64,000 nt of DNA from Sphingomonas sp. (GTDB taxonomy: Bacteria; Pseudomonadota; Alphaproteobacteria; Sphingomonadales; Sphingomonadaceae), in assembly GCF_003248515.1 (NCBI RefSeq), contig NZ_QFOB01000003.1, forward strand, positions 186,001 to 250,000. The letters are read 5' to 3'. A program made the position numbers and the translations under genes. The first letter of the stretch is position 1, and each line of letters starts with the position of its first letter. This document shows positions 52,148 to 60,996 of the stretch, piece by piece. The notes under the pieces are model-generated. The model was not told where the DNA came from, did not search any database, and was given only the letters and a program-made list of their open reading frames with translations.

Positions 52148-53773
52148 ATGCGTCAGACGATTCTATCCGTCACGCTCGAGGTGAAGCCGGAAAGCGCCGC
52201 GAAGCTGACGGCGCTGATCGATCAACTTCACAATGACGCCAACGAGGGCCCTGGCGAGGGGGATTTCGCCGCGTTCATGGCCAAGGTGCCATCGATCCAC
52301 TTCCTTTCGATGAACGTCTTCCGCGCGGCCGATTACGATCCCGTCTTCGTGATCGAGGCCAATATGGATGGCGGCCCCGGCGCTTTCTGGGGCCAGCTGG
52401 AAAATGCGATCGGGGAAACGCTGCGCGCCATGCTGCGCTGCTGCAAGCGGCCGCTGGACGGAGACGGCGCGCTCTACACGGCCGTTGCCGCCGCCGATTC
52501 CCGCCAGGCCGTGGCCCCCTATTTCGAGGCGAGGGCGCATCGGCCCAGCGTCTTCCACCAGGGCAATCGCGGAATGACGCGCGATCGCATCCTGGCCGAG
52601 CGCGACCTGTTTCTGGCCATACGCGACGAATTCCTGAAGGCGAATGACGGCGCCGCCAGCCCCTATCGCGATGTGACGCCGGCGCAGGTCCACTCCAGGC
52701 TTCGGGACGCGCTGCTGGACCGCGGCTTCGCGTGGCTGAAGCAGAAGCCACCCACCCGCATTTCCACGACCGAGCATATCTTCGACTGGATGAAGTTCGC
52801 GGCGTTCGTGGTGCTCGCCATCCTTGCCGTCTCGCTGCCCGGCCTGCTGCTGGCGCCCGTCACGCCCACCGGCCGCTTCTTCCTGCTGCTCGCCATCGCC
52901 TGCATCGTGATCGCCATCCCGCTCTATCGCATCCGTGAGCCGCTGGCCGGCACGGGCGTATCCAAGCCGTGGGCGTGGCTGTTCTCCCTCGCCAAGGCGC
53001 TGCCGCTCGCGCTGATCGGGGTCGCGATCTATGCCCTGTGCGCCATTCCCATCGCCGCGCTCGCTTACTGGGCTGTAAGCGGGCTGCCCCGCGACGCCGT
53101 GATCCGCCAGGGCGCGCGGATGGTGGCGCTTGGTCTGGCCAGCGCCGCCTTCTTCTCCCTGCCGGGCCTGCTGCTGTGGCTGCGCACGCTGGAACGGGGC
53201 GATTCCTCGCACGACGCGCCGCCGATCGACGAGGAGGAGATGCGCCAGATGGTGCAGCGCGAGGACTGGATCCCCCAGAATCACATGGGATCCATCGTGC
53301 TGCTGAAGCCGGGGGTGCTGCGCACGATCATCGTCCATGCCGGGCATCTCGCGCTGCACCTGCTGCTGCGCGCCAAGGCGACGAACGGCTATCTCGGCAG
53401 CATGCGCACCGTTCATTTCGCGCACTGGGCCTTCGTCAACAATGGCGGTCGGCTGATGTTCTTCAGCAATTTCGACCAGAGCTGGGAAAGCTATCTCGAT
53501 GATTTCATCGAGAAGGCGCATGTCGGCCTCACCCTGGCGTGGGGCTGCGGCGCCGGCTTTCCCGCCACGCGCTTCCTGATCCTCGACGGTGCCAGCCATG
53601 GCAGCAAGTTCAAGGCGTGGGCGCGCCATTCGATGGCGGTGAGCCGCTTCTGGTACAGCGCCTATCCCGATCTCACCGTCGATCAGATCGAACGCAACAA
53701 CCGCATCGCCAACGCGCTCCGCAAGACATCGCTGAGCGAGAAAGAGGCCCTCGCATGGATCGACGAGCTGTGA
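52148..53773 (+). CDS. Membrane protein with two similar soluble domains, coupled to DyP peroxidase
   Basis: A 541-residue protein: soluble domain (1-205), four membrane helices (about 214-236, 241-258, 275-310 in two parts, 325-345), second soluble domain (about 365-541). The two soluble parts look homologous: SIHFLSMNVFRA ... ANMDGG ... RCC aligns with TVHFAHWAFVNN ... SNFDQS ... GCG. This alternation resembles a ferredoxin-like dimeric alpha+beta barrel, the fold shared by DyP and chlorite-dismutase enzymes. I see no haem ligand. Its end overlaps the DyP gene by 19 bp, so the two are expressed together. Function unknown; a membrane docking partner is inference. Confidence 0.8.
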   Translation: MRQTILSVTLEVKPESAAKLTALIDQLHNDANEGPGEGDFAAFMAKVPSIHFLSMNVFRAADYDPVFVIEANMDGGPGAFWGQLENAIGETLRAMLRCCKRPLDGDGALYTAVAAADSRQAVAPYFEARAHRPSVFHQGNRGMTRDRILAERDLFLAIRDEFLKANDGAASPYRDVTPAQVHSRLRDALLDRGFAWLKQKPPTRISTTEHIFDWMKFAAFVVLAILAVSLPGLLLAPVTPTGRFFLLLAIACIVIAIPLYRIREPLAGTGVSKPWAWLFSLAKALPLALIGVAIYALCAIPIAALAYWAVSGLPRDAVIRQGARMVALGLASAAFFSLPGLLLWLRTLERGDSSHDAPPIDEEEMRQMVQREDWIPQNHMGSIVLLKPGVLRTIIVHAGHLALHLLLRAKATNGYLGSMRTVHFAHWAFVNNGGRLMFFSNFDQSWESYLDDFIEKAHVGLTLAWGCGAGFPATRFLILDGASHGSKFKAWARHSMAVSRFWYSAYPDLTVDQIERNNRIANALRKTSLSEKEALAWIDEL

Positions 53774-55332
53774 GCGGCGCGGGCGGCAGCTGGAAGCTCG
53801 CGGCGCCGCATGCCGCGCGGGCGCAGGGGCTGGTGGTGAGCGGCTTCGGCAAGCTGCCGACCGGCCGGGCGCTGTTCCTGGAATTCCGGTGGCAGGATCA
53901 GGCGCCGGGCAAGGGCAGCTGGCTGGGCACGCTGGACGCGATCGCGCCCGTGACCGACGCCTCCGGGCGGCAGGAGCGCGCGGTATCGCTGGCCTTCACC
54001 CATGCCGGCCTCGCGCGGATGGGCCTGCCGGCGGCGGCGCTCGATTCCTTCGCGGCCCCGTTTCGCGAGGGCATGATGCAGGAGGATCGCCTGCGCCGGC
54101 TGGGTGACAGGCGCGAGGGCGAATGGCTGGGCACGGTGATCCCGGACGGGCCGAAATGGAGCGCGAACACGCCCCGGCGCGGCGCGATGCAGAGCGCGCC
54201 CGACGCGCCCGTCAACGAGCTGACCGCCACCGGCCATCGCGAGGAACGGATCGTCACGGAGATCACCGTCCACGCCCTGCTTCAGTTGTTCGAGAAGGAC
54301 GAGGACAGCGCCGAGGCGTGGGCCACGGCGGTGGAGGCGGCGCTGGCGCCGCACGGCATCGCCGTCGTGCGGAAGCTGCCGCTGGATCTGCGCCCCGACG
54401 CGAAGGGGATAGACCGCGAGCATTTCGGCTTCGCGGACGGCGTATCCCAGCCCATCCCCTTCGACGAGACCGCGATCGTCGGCGCCGCCGAACGCGATTA
54501 CTGGAATGGCATCCCTCTGGGCGATGTGCTGCTGGGCCACAGGGACAGCCATCATGAAATCGCGCCGAGCCCGTCCGCCCCGCCGCTGGCACCGGGCGCG
54601 CCCGACCCGGAACTCGCGCCGCATCCGCTGGCGGAAGGCATGCTCGATTTCGGGCTGGACGGCAGCTACATGGTCGTCCGCGAGCTGAAGCAGGATGTGG
54701 CCGCCTTCTGGAATTCGCTGGATGCCGCCGCCGAACGCATCCGGCTGCGCGATCCACATCATTCGGCGCACGTCACGGCGGACTGGATCGCGGAGCGCGT
54801 GATCGGGCGCACGCGCGATGGCGAGCTTCTGTGCCCGGCCGGATCGCTGCTGCCGGATGCGGGCAACGCCTTCGGCTTCTTCGATCGGGATCGCCACGGC
54901 TATGGCTGCCCGGTGGGATCGCATGTCCGCCGCTCCAATCCGCGCGACGGGCTGGCCCCCGATGCCGGCTCCAGGGATGCGCTGCTGGAAGCGGCCAACG
55001 CGCACCGCTTCCTGCGGCGCGGGCGCAAATATGGCACCACGATCGCCGATCGCCATGTGGACGATCATGCCGATCGCGGCCTGCTCTTCATCTGCCTCAA
55101 TACGGATATCGGGCGGCAGTTCGAATTCGTGCAGCAGACCTGGCTGCTCAACAGCAACTTCGCGACGCTCTATGACGAGATGGATCCGCTGCTGGGCGCC
55201 AAGGGCCATATGACGATCCGGGAAAAGCCGCTGCGCCGGCGGATCGCGGTGGACACGTTCGTCCAGATGGCGGGCGGCGACTATTTCTTCCTGCCGAGCA
55301 TTCCGGCGCTCCGGTATCTCGGCTCGCTATGA
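53755..55332 (+). CDS. DyP-type haem peroxidase
   Basis: A 525-residue dye-decolorising peroxidase that oxidises substrates with hydrogen peroxide. The distal acid is Asp228 in FGFADGVSQP (the GxxDG motif). The proximal haem ligand is His390 in VGSHVRRSNPRD, with the conserved Arg residues beside it. The C-terminal block FICLNTDIGRQFEFVQQ is typical of the longer DyP classes. No signal peptide or Tat motif, so it should be cytosolic. ATG at 53755 follows an AGAGG site; GTG at 53770 (GTGA overlap) is an alternative. Natural substrate unknown. Confidence 0.94.
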   Translation: MDRRAVSGAGGSWKLAAPHAARAQGLVVSGFGKLPTGRALFLEFRWQDQAPGKGSWLGTLDAIAPVTDASGRQERAVSLAFTHAGLARMGLPAAALDSFAAPFREGMMQEDRLRRLGDRREGEWLGTVIPDGPKWSANTPRRGAMQSAPDAPVNELTATGHREERIVTEITVHALLQLFEKDEDSAEAWATAVEAALAPHGIAVVRKLPLDLRPDAKGIDREHFGFADGVSQPIPFDETAIVGAAERDYWNGIPLGDVLLGHRDSHHEIAPSPSAPPLAPGAPDPELAPHPLAEGMLDFGLDGSYMVVRELKQDVAAFWNSLDAAAERIRLRDPHHSAHVTADWIAERVIGRTRDGELLCPAGSLLPDAGNAFGFFDRDRHGYGCPVGSHVRRSNPRDGLAPDAGSRDALLEAANAHRFLRRGRKYGTTIADRHVDDHADRGLLFICLNTDIGRQFEFVQQTWLLNSNFATLYDEMDPLLGAKGHMTIREKPLRRRIAVDTFVQMAGGDYFFLPSIPALRYLGSL

Positions 55333-55431
55333 CCAGAATTTCGCCTTTCGGAAGGAGACGGACGGCGCGTTGAATGACGGCCCGGATCGTCCTGCAGGCG
55401 ATCCGGTCTCCACCGTCGTGTTTGCCTTGGG

Positions 55432-58400
55432 GTGGGAGAGGCAGTGGTGGCATCGCTTACCGATTCCGGACGCGCACCGGCCCGCAGCGACAGCGCGGGC
55501 GGCAGGGGCCTGGGCTGGACCGTGATGATCCTGTTCGTGTTCCTCGCCGTGGTGCTGGGGCTCGGCGCGCTGCTGATCCAGCAGATGCAATCCATGGCGC
55601 GCGCGGCGGACCTTCAGGCCTTCCAGCGGCTGGCCATCACCTCGCAGAGCTTTGCCGGCTGGCCCGGCGTGGCGGAACAGGTCGGCCGGCGCAGCCTGCC
55701 CATCGTGAATGCGGCGGGGGAGCGCCCGGCGATCGAGGCGATCCACCCGCAATTCGGCCGCCTGCCGCTGCGCTATTACTGGGGCGACAGGAATGGCTGC
55801 CGCAATCCGCTGGGCGACACGCCCGCCGCCTCTCCCGAAAAGGCACCGAACGAGCCCGCCACGCCCGCCGGTTCCGGCGCGGAAAAGGCCGGGGATGTCT
55901 CCGCCGCGCCCCGCCCCGCCCGGATCCAGCGCCCCAACGGCTCGGATATCTATTTCGGAACACGGGGCCTGATCGTCTGGGGCCGGACGATGACATTCGA
56001 TCGGCTTCGCGGCCGGCTCGTGAGCGATGCGGTCGATGCGCCGGCGCTCAACCGGGCTCTGTCGCTGGCCGGCCCTCAGGATGACGCGACGCCGGTCGCC
56101 ATGGCCGGTGGTGCCGCGCCCGCCCAGGATCCGCGCTACGTCTGCTATCGCTTCGGCCCGATCCCCTATCAGAATGCGCTGGCCGTGCCCGAGGGGTTCC
56201 AGGCCCTGTTGCTGTTCGACGATCCGGGAACGGACGGCAACAAGCCGAGCGAGCTTGTCGCCCATGTCGGCGCGGACATCCTGCCGATCCGCGACACATC
56301 GGACATTCCGGATCTCCAGCGCCTGCTTCACCGCGCGGCGGCCGCCGAGGTGAAGCAGGGCGCGAACCCTGCCAGCGCCGACTATATCGCATCGGTCGCG
56401 GGATCGGTGCTGGGCGAGGGCAAGAGCGAATTCCTCACCCCCCTCGACGTGACGATCGCGGGCCGATCCTACCGGCTTTACGTCTATCCCGTCAGCTTCT
56501 CGCTGGGCAGCGCGACCAAGCATATGCTGGTCGTGGGCGCGACGATGCCGCGCCCATCCTTCGTGACGGCCAATCTCAACGGATCGCGCTTCGCCCTGTG
56601 CGGGCTTTTCCTCGCCGGCCTGATCGCGCTGACGCCGCTGATCCGGGTCGCCAACCTCGGGCCGGTCGACGGGATCACGCGTTTCGACCTGTTCGTCATC
56701 GCCGGTTCGCTCGCGCTGGGAACGGCGATCGCCGCCACGATCAGCTTTCTCGCCGTGGATACGGTGCGCACCAAGCGCCAGACGGACATCATGCTCCAGA
56801 CGCAGGCATCCTCGCTGGCAAGCAAGATCGGCACCGAGATATTCGACATATCCTCCTGCTCGCTCGGCGCGGTCGGCGCGGCGGTCGCGGATGAGGGCAG
56901 GCAGGTGCCCGGCGCCCGCCCGATGGTGTTCAAGGAGATTGCGCGCAAGGACTGGAAGCCCTGCGGGCGGAGCCCCGCCTGGGCGGATATCCCCTCGGCC
57001 GCGCGGATCGCGCATCCGGACGTGATCCTGTTCATGGATCAGGATGGCCTGCCGCCATGGACGCCGACGGATGGCCCCGTGCCCATCGGCGCCTATACGA
57101 AGCGGCCCGGCCCCTTCTATCGGCTGGAGGATCGCCATTATTTCGCGCGCGCCAATGATCGCGATGTCGTGGCCGGCACGGAGGCGCTGGCCTACCGGCT
57201 CGCCAACAGCCTGGACATCGCATCGCCACGGCCGGGCGAGAAGCTCGTCGACGGCGCCCCCCCGCCCGGCGGCCGCTGCAACGGCGCGCGCTGCGGGATC
57301 GCGATCGAGCAGATATTGAGCCGGGGAGACGGCATTCCGAAGACGATGATGTCGCTGCCGATCGAGCCCTGCGGGCCAGCCCAGACCAGGCGCATATTGT
57401 GCAAAACCCACACGCGCGTGGTGGCGATCGGCTTCGTCATGAAGACGATGCTCGCCCCCGTTCTGCCGGCCGGCGTGCGCTATGCCGTGGTGGATCTGTC
57501 GCAGCGGCCGGACATGCCATCCATCTTCCACAGCGATCCGGAGCGCGCCAATGCCGAGCGTTTCTCGCTGAGCCTGGATCCGGGCACGCTGGCGCGGTTC
57601 AAGGCCGCCATCCGCATGCCGACGACGCCGTGCGCAAACGGCGACGCGCGGCGCATGCCGGGCGCCACATCCTTTTCCGGCAGCTATATCGGCGAGGATC
57701 AGCGCTTCGCCGTGGCGCTGGCGCCCTGCACGGAATGGGCGGTGGTGCTGTTCCGTCCCGATGCCGTAACGGATGGTCAGGGCGCCTTCCCGGCGCAGAT
57801 CGCCTTCCTTTCCTGGCTGGGGATGGCGCTGCCCTGCGCGCTGCTGTTCGGGGTGACGATCATCGTCGCACGGCGCGTGTCCCCGATCCGGCTGCGCATG
57901 CTCTGGCCCGATCCGCTGCTGGAGCGCGCCTATCTGCGCATGGCGGCATGGCTGGGCGCCTATGGCGCGCTGGCGATCCTCGCCTTTGCCATCGGCATCC
58001 CCAGCGGGATCGTGCTGCTTTCCATCCCCATCGCCTGCGCGGCCGCCATCGCCTATCTCTTCTGGAGCAGCATGGGATCGGATGGCGAAACCCGCCGGCA
58101 TGAGGAGATGCGCGTGCACAAGCGCGTGCCGATCCTGGGGCGGAGCGCCGAAATCGCCTATGTCGTGGCGCTCGGCACATGGCTGTTCGTCTCCTCCGCG
58201 CTGCCCGTGGGCGTGATCGCGATCGACGCCGCCCGCTATGGCGCCGCGCGCCAGCAGGCCGAGAATGGCCGCGCGGATTCGATGGCCACCGAAAGGCTCA
58301 GGCGATCGCTCGCGCTGATCTATGCGAGCCAGTTCGCCGGATCGCTCGACGCACCACTGCCGCGCGACGCGCCCCTGCCCTCGCCCGGCCCGCTGGCGAT

Positions 58401-60264
58401 CGACACCGGCCGCTTCGATTATACGGCCGGCCTGTTCTGCCTGCTGGGCCACGAGCCCTGCCCGCCGAGCGCGGCGGCACCGAAGCGAAAGGCGGCGATC
58501 GGCGCGTTCGATGCGCCGGGCGGCGGCGCGGCGCCCAGCGGCGAAGCCTATGGGCTGCTCTTCAGCGTCACCTGGCTGCTGGTGGCGATCCCCGCCCTGC
58601 TGCTGCCGTTCGCGATGGTCCGGATCCTGTGCCGCACGCTGTTCGGCTTCGGCGTGCCGCTGGAATCCGTGCGCTATCCCCGCATCCGGCCGGGGCCGGA
58701 TCGCGGCCTCATCTATTCGGATGCCCGATCAGAGGATGTGGTGTGGGAGGTGCGCTATCCGGGCTCGTTCGTGCTGCGCCCGAACTGGGACAGGGAGGCG
58801 CTCCGGGACTTCTACGCAACGCCGCGCACCCATCAGGATCGCGCGATCCTGCGCATCCACGCGGCGGACTGGGCGCGCGATCCGCAGGGCCTCGCCGCCG
58901 TGCTGAAGCTCGCCCTCTTCGGCCAGCGCCGGCTGAAACAGGCCGAGATCACGCAGCTGCGGGCGGAACTCCGCCTCCAGCGCGATCCCCGCGAGGCCGG
59001 CTATTTCCGCATCATCCTGATCCAGCCCGCCACATCCCCGCTGCCGGACCCCGATCTGCCGACGCCCGCCGCCGCCGCGCCGCCCGTCTGGATCGATCTG
59101 CTCGAAACATTCCGCGATGAGGATGCGCCCCCCTATGACGAGGATCATGCGCCGGTGCGCGCCGTGCTCGTCGCCGGGCCGGACGATTTCCGGCGCCGCC
59201 TGCTGGCCTATGCCGGCGAGCGTGTGATCGATCTCTATGAAGTCCGCGACCGCAGCTTCCTGGATATCGAGCCGCTGCTGCCCGCCACGCCGCCGGTGGC
59301 CGATGCGCCGCTCCCCCTTGTCATCGTCCACAATCTGGAGCTGCTGATCCGCGACGATCCCGCGCGCAAGAACGCCCTGAAGCTGCTCGAAAATCTGGTG
59401 CGCGAGCAGGATCGCCGCGCGAGCGGCAAGAGCCGCCAGCCGCGCCAGCCCTTCCGCCTGCTGCTGCTGGCCGACATCAGCCCGCTCGATCGCTTCCTCC
59501 AGGCGACCGAATGGCGCGATGTGGAAGAGGAGGCCGGCCAGCCCGATCCCGCCGACGATCCCGCCGAGAATATCCGCTGGAGCCGCCTGCTCGAGGATTT
59601 CACGACCTATACCGGCCGGGTGGAGCCGCGCCTGCCGACCACGCGATCCAGCGGCGCCACGCTTCGTTCAGGCGGCGACGGCGTGGATTTCCTGCTGCGC
59701 GAGCTGGCCTATCTGCCGGATCGCGTGGTGCAGGCGCTGCTGCCGGATCATGACGATATCCTGCATGAATCCGAGATCCGCGAATGGGGCGTCTTCCTCA
59801 AGGATACGCGGCCGGCGGCGATCGCGGACTTCCTCGCCTCCCAGCTGATCGAGCATTATCATTATCTCTGGTCGATCTCGTCGCGCGCGGAACAGATATT
59901 GATCCATCGCATCGCGGCGGGCGAACTGCCGGTGATCCGCAAGGCCTATGCGCTGCGCTCGCTCGTCCGCCGGGGCATCGTGGTGCTCGATCCCGCGCCC
60001 CGCCTGATGAACCACAGCTTCGGCCGGTTCGTGGGCAGCGTGGAGCGTCCCGAACTGCTTCGCCGCTGGAAGCGCGAGGCGCCGCAGGGCGGCTGGAACC
60101 GGATCCACGGCAACCTCACCATCGTGATGCCGCTGATCCTGCTGCTGGCGGGTCTGCTCGTCGCGCGCGGCATCGTCGGGCTGGAGGCGGCCATCCCGCT
60201 GATCGCCGCCGCCTCCTCCGCGCTGCTCAAGCCCCTGCTGTCGGGGCAGCGCGCACCCGCCTGA
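55432..60264 (+). CDS. 1610-residue membrane sensor-like protein with degenerate AAA/STAND module
   Basis: Helix 29-50, an extracytoplasmic region (about 51-385), helices at about 387-405 and 422-445. A second Cys-rich extracytoplasmic region (446-785) has Cache-like text (MDQDGLPP ... LEDRHYFARA). Further helices lie at about 788-812, 838-880, 908-930 and 1043-1066. The cytosolic part (1070-1560) has a nucleotide-binding-like sequence order. The Walker A place reads VAGPDDFRRRLL with no GK[ST]. A Walker B-like LPLVIVHNLELLI follows (1293), then RLLLLADISPLDRF (1341) and a winged-helix-like RLMNHSFGRFV (1524). Two C-terminal helices follow (1562-1600). Start GTG at 55432; GTGs at 55444 and 55447 follow GGGAGAGG. 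Unlike any family I can name. Confidence 0.85.
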   Translation: MGEAVVASLTDSGRAPARSDSAGGRGLGWTVMILFVFLAVVLGLGALLIQQMQSMARAADLQAFQRLAITSQSFAGWPGVAEQVGRRSLPIVNAAGERPAIEAIHPQFGRLPLRYYWGDRNGCRNPLGDTPAASPEKAPNEPATPAGSGAEKAGDVSAAPRPARIQRPNGSDIYFGTRGLIVWGRTMTFDRLRGRLVSDAVDAPALNRALSLAGPQDDATPVAMAGGAAPAQDPRYVCYRFGPIPYQNALAVPEGFQALLLFDDPGTDGNKPSELVAHVGADILPIRDTSDIPDLQRLLHRAAAAEVKQGANPASADYIASVAGSVLGEGKSEFLTPLDVTIAGRSYRLYVYPVSFSLGSATKHMLVVGATMPRPSFVTANLNGSRFALCGLFLAGLIALTPLIRVANLGPVDGITRFDLFVIAGSLALGTAIAATISFLAVDTVRTKRQTDIMLQTQASSLASKIGTEIFDISSCSLGAVGAAVADEGRQVPGARPMVFKEIARKDWKPCGRSPAWADIPSAARIAHPDVILFMDQDGLPPWTPTDGPVPIGAYTKRPGPFYRLEDRHYFARANDRDVVAGTEALAYRLANSLDIASPRPGEKLVDGAPPPGGRCNGARCGIAIEQILSRGDGIPKTMMSLPIEPCGPAQTRRILCKTHTRVVAIGFVMKTMLAPVLPAGVRYAVVDLSQRPDMPSIFHSDPERANAERFSLSLDPGTLARFKAAIRMPTTPCANGDARRMPGATSFSGSYIGEDQRFAVALAPCTEWAVVLFRPDAVTDGQGAFPAQIAFLSWLGMALPCALLFGVTIIVARRVSPIRLRMLWPDPLLERAYLRMAAWLGAYGALAILAFAIGIPSGIVLLSIPIACAAAIAYLFWSSMGSDGETRRHEEMRVHKRVPILGRSAEIAYVVALGTWLFVSSALPVGVIAIDAARYGAARQQAENGRADSMATERLRRSLALIYASQFAGSLDAPLPRDAPLPSPGPLAIDTGRFDYTAGLFCLLGHEPCPPSAAAPKRKAAIGAFDAPGGGAAPSGEAYGLLFSVTWLLVAIPALLLPFAMVRILCRTLFGFGVPLESVRYPRIRPGPDRGLIYSDARSEDVVWEVRYPGSFVLRPNWDREALRDFYATPRTHQDRAILRIHAADWARDPQGLAAVLKLALFGQRRLKQAEITQLRAELRLQRDPREAGYFRIILIQPATSPLPDPDLPTPAAAAPPVWIDLLETFRDEDAPPYDEDHAPVRAVLVAGPDDFRRRLLAYAGERVIDLYEVRDRSFLDIEPLLPATPPVADAPLPLVIVHNLELLIRDDPARKNALKLLENLVREQDRRASGKSRQPRQPFRLLLLADISPLDRFLQATEWRDVEEEAGQPDPADDPAENIRWSRLLEDFTTYTGRVEPRLPTTRSSGATLRSGGDGVDFLLRELAYLPDRVVQALLPDHDDILHESEIREWGVFLKDTRPAAIADFLASQLIEHYHYLWSISSRAEQILIHRIAAGELPVIRKAYALRSLVRRGIVVLDPAPRLMNHSFGRFVGSVERPELLRRWKREAPQGGWNRIHGNLTIVMPLILLLAGLLVARGIVGLEAAIPLIAAASSALLKPLLSGQRAPA

Positions 60265-60288
60265 CAGCACGGGAATCCGCCGGCGCGA

Positions 60289-60987
60289 TCACTGCGCCGC
60301 TGCGGGCGCCACGCCGCCGGCGCACAGGATCGTGCCGGCGAGGATGACGAAACCGGCCAGTGCCAGCGGCGCGGCAAGGCCGACATGGCTCACGAGGAAT
60401 GCCCCGATCGCGGCACCCACGAAGATCATCGCCACGCTCGTCAGCCGGCGCGCGAGATTGGAATCGTCGCCGCCCGCCAGCCGGGAATCGGAAGCGATGC
60501 CGGTCAGCGTCAGCGTCAGTACCGTGGTCGTGAGATCGGGCACCTTGAGCTGGCGCACGGTGGCGTTGCGAAAGCCCATGGCAAGCGCGGTAAGCCCGAT
60601 CAGCGCGAACACCTTCCATTCGGGGGCCTGCGTCGCGATATCGAAGCCGATCGCGATCAGCGCCGCCGCCCAGAGCAGAACCGCCTCGGTCAGCGCGGCG
60701 GTGATGAGCCAGCGATGCAGCGGGGCGGCGGCATGAAGCTTGCCCGTGCGCCCGGCGACGATCGCGCCGACGACGAAGGCCAGCAGCGCCACGCAATAGG
60801 GCGCCACCGTGAAGCCCGGGGTGCGTGCGGCGGCGAAGCCCAGGAACACGACATTGCCGGTCATGTTGGCGGTGAAGACCTTGCCGAGGCCCAGCACGCT
60901 CGCCGCATCGACCAGCCCGGTCGTGGCGGACAGCAGCAGCAGGAGCCGGGGAAGCGCGGGATGCGGGGCAGGTGGCGTGGTGCTCAT
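60289..60987 (-). CDS. DUF1275 (YoaK-like) membrane protein
   Basis: A 232-residue protein with six membrane helices and DUF1275 signatures: TGLVDAASVLGLGKVFTANM (about 22-41), FRNATVRQLKVPDLTTTVLT (about 147-166). Family function is unknown. It is the last gene of a four-gene reverse-strand run, 9 bp after the porin-like gene. A transport or stress role is possible. Confidence 0.9.
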   Translation of the reverse strand: MSTTPPAPHPALPRLLLLLSATTGLVDAASVLGLGKVFTANMTGNVVFLGFAAARTPGFTVAPYCVALLAFVVGAIVAGRTGKLHAAAPLHRWLITAALTEAVLLWAAALIAIGFDIATQAPEWKVFALIGLTALAMGFRNATVRQLKVPDLTTTVLTLTLTGIASDSRLAGGDDSNLARRLTSVAMIFVGAAIGAFLVSHVGLAAPLALAGFVILAGTILCAGGVAPAAAQ

Positions 60988-60996
60988 GGGATGTCC

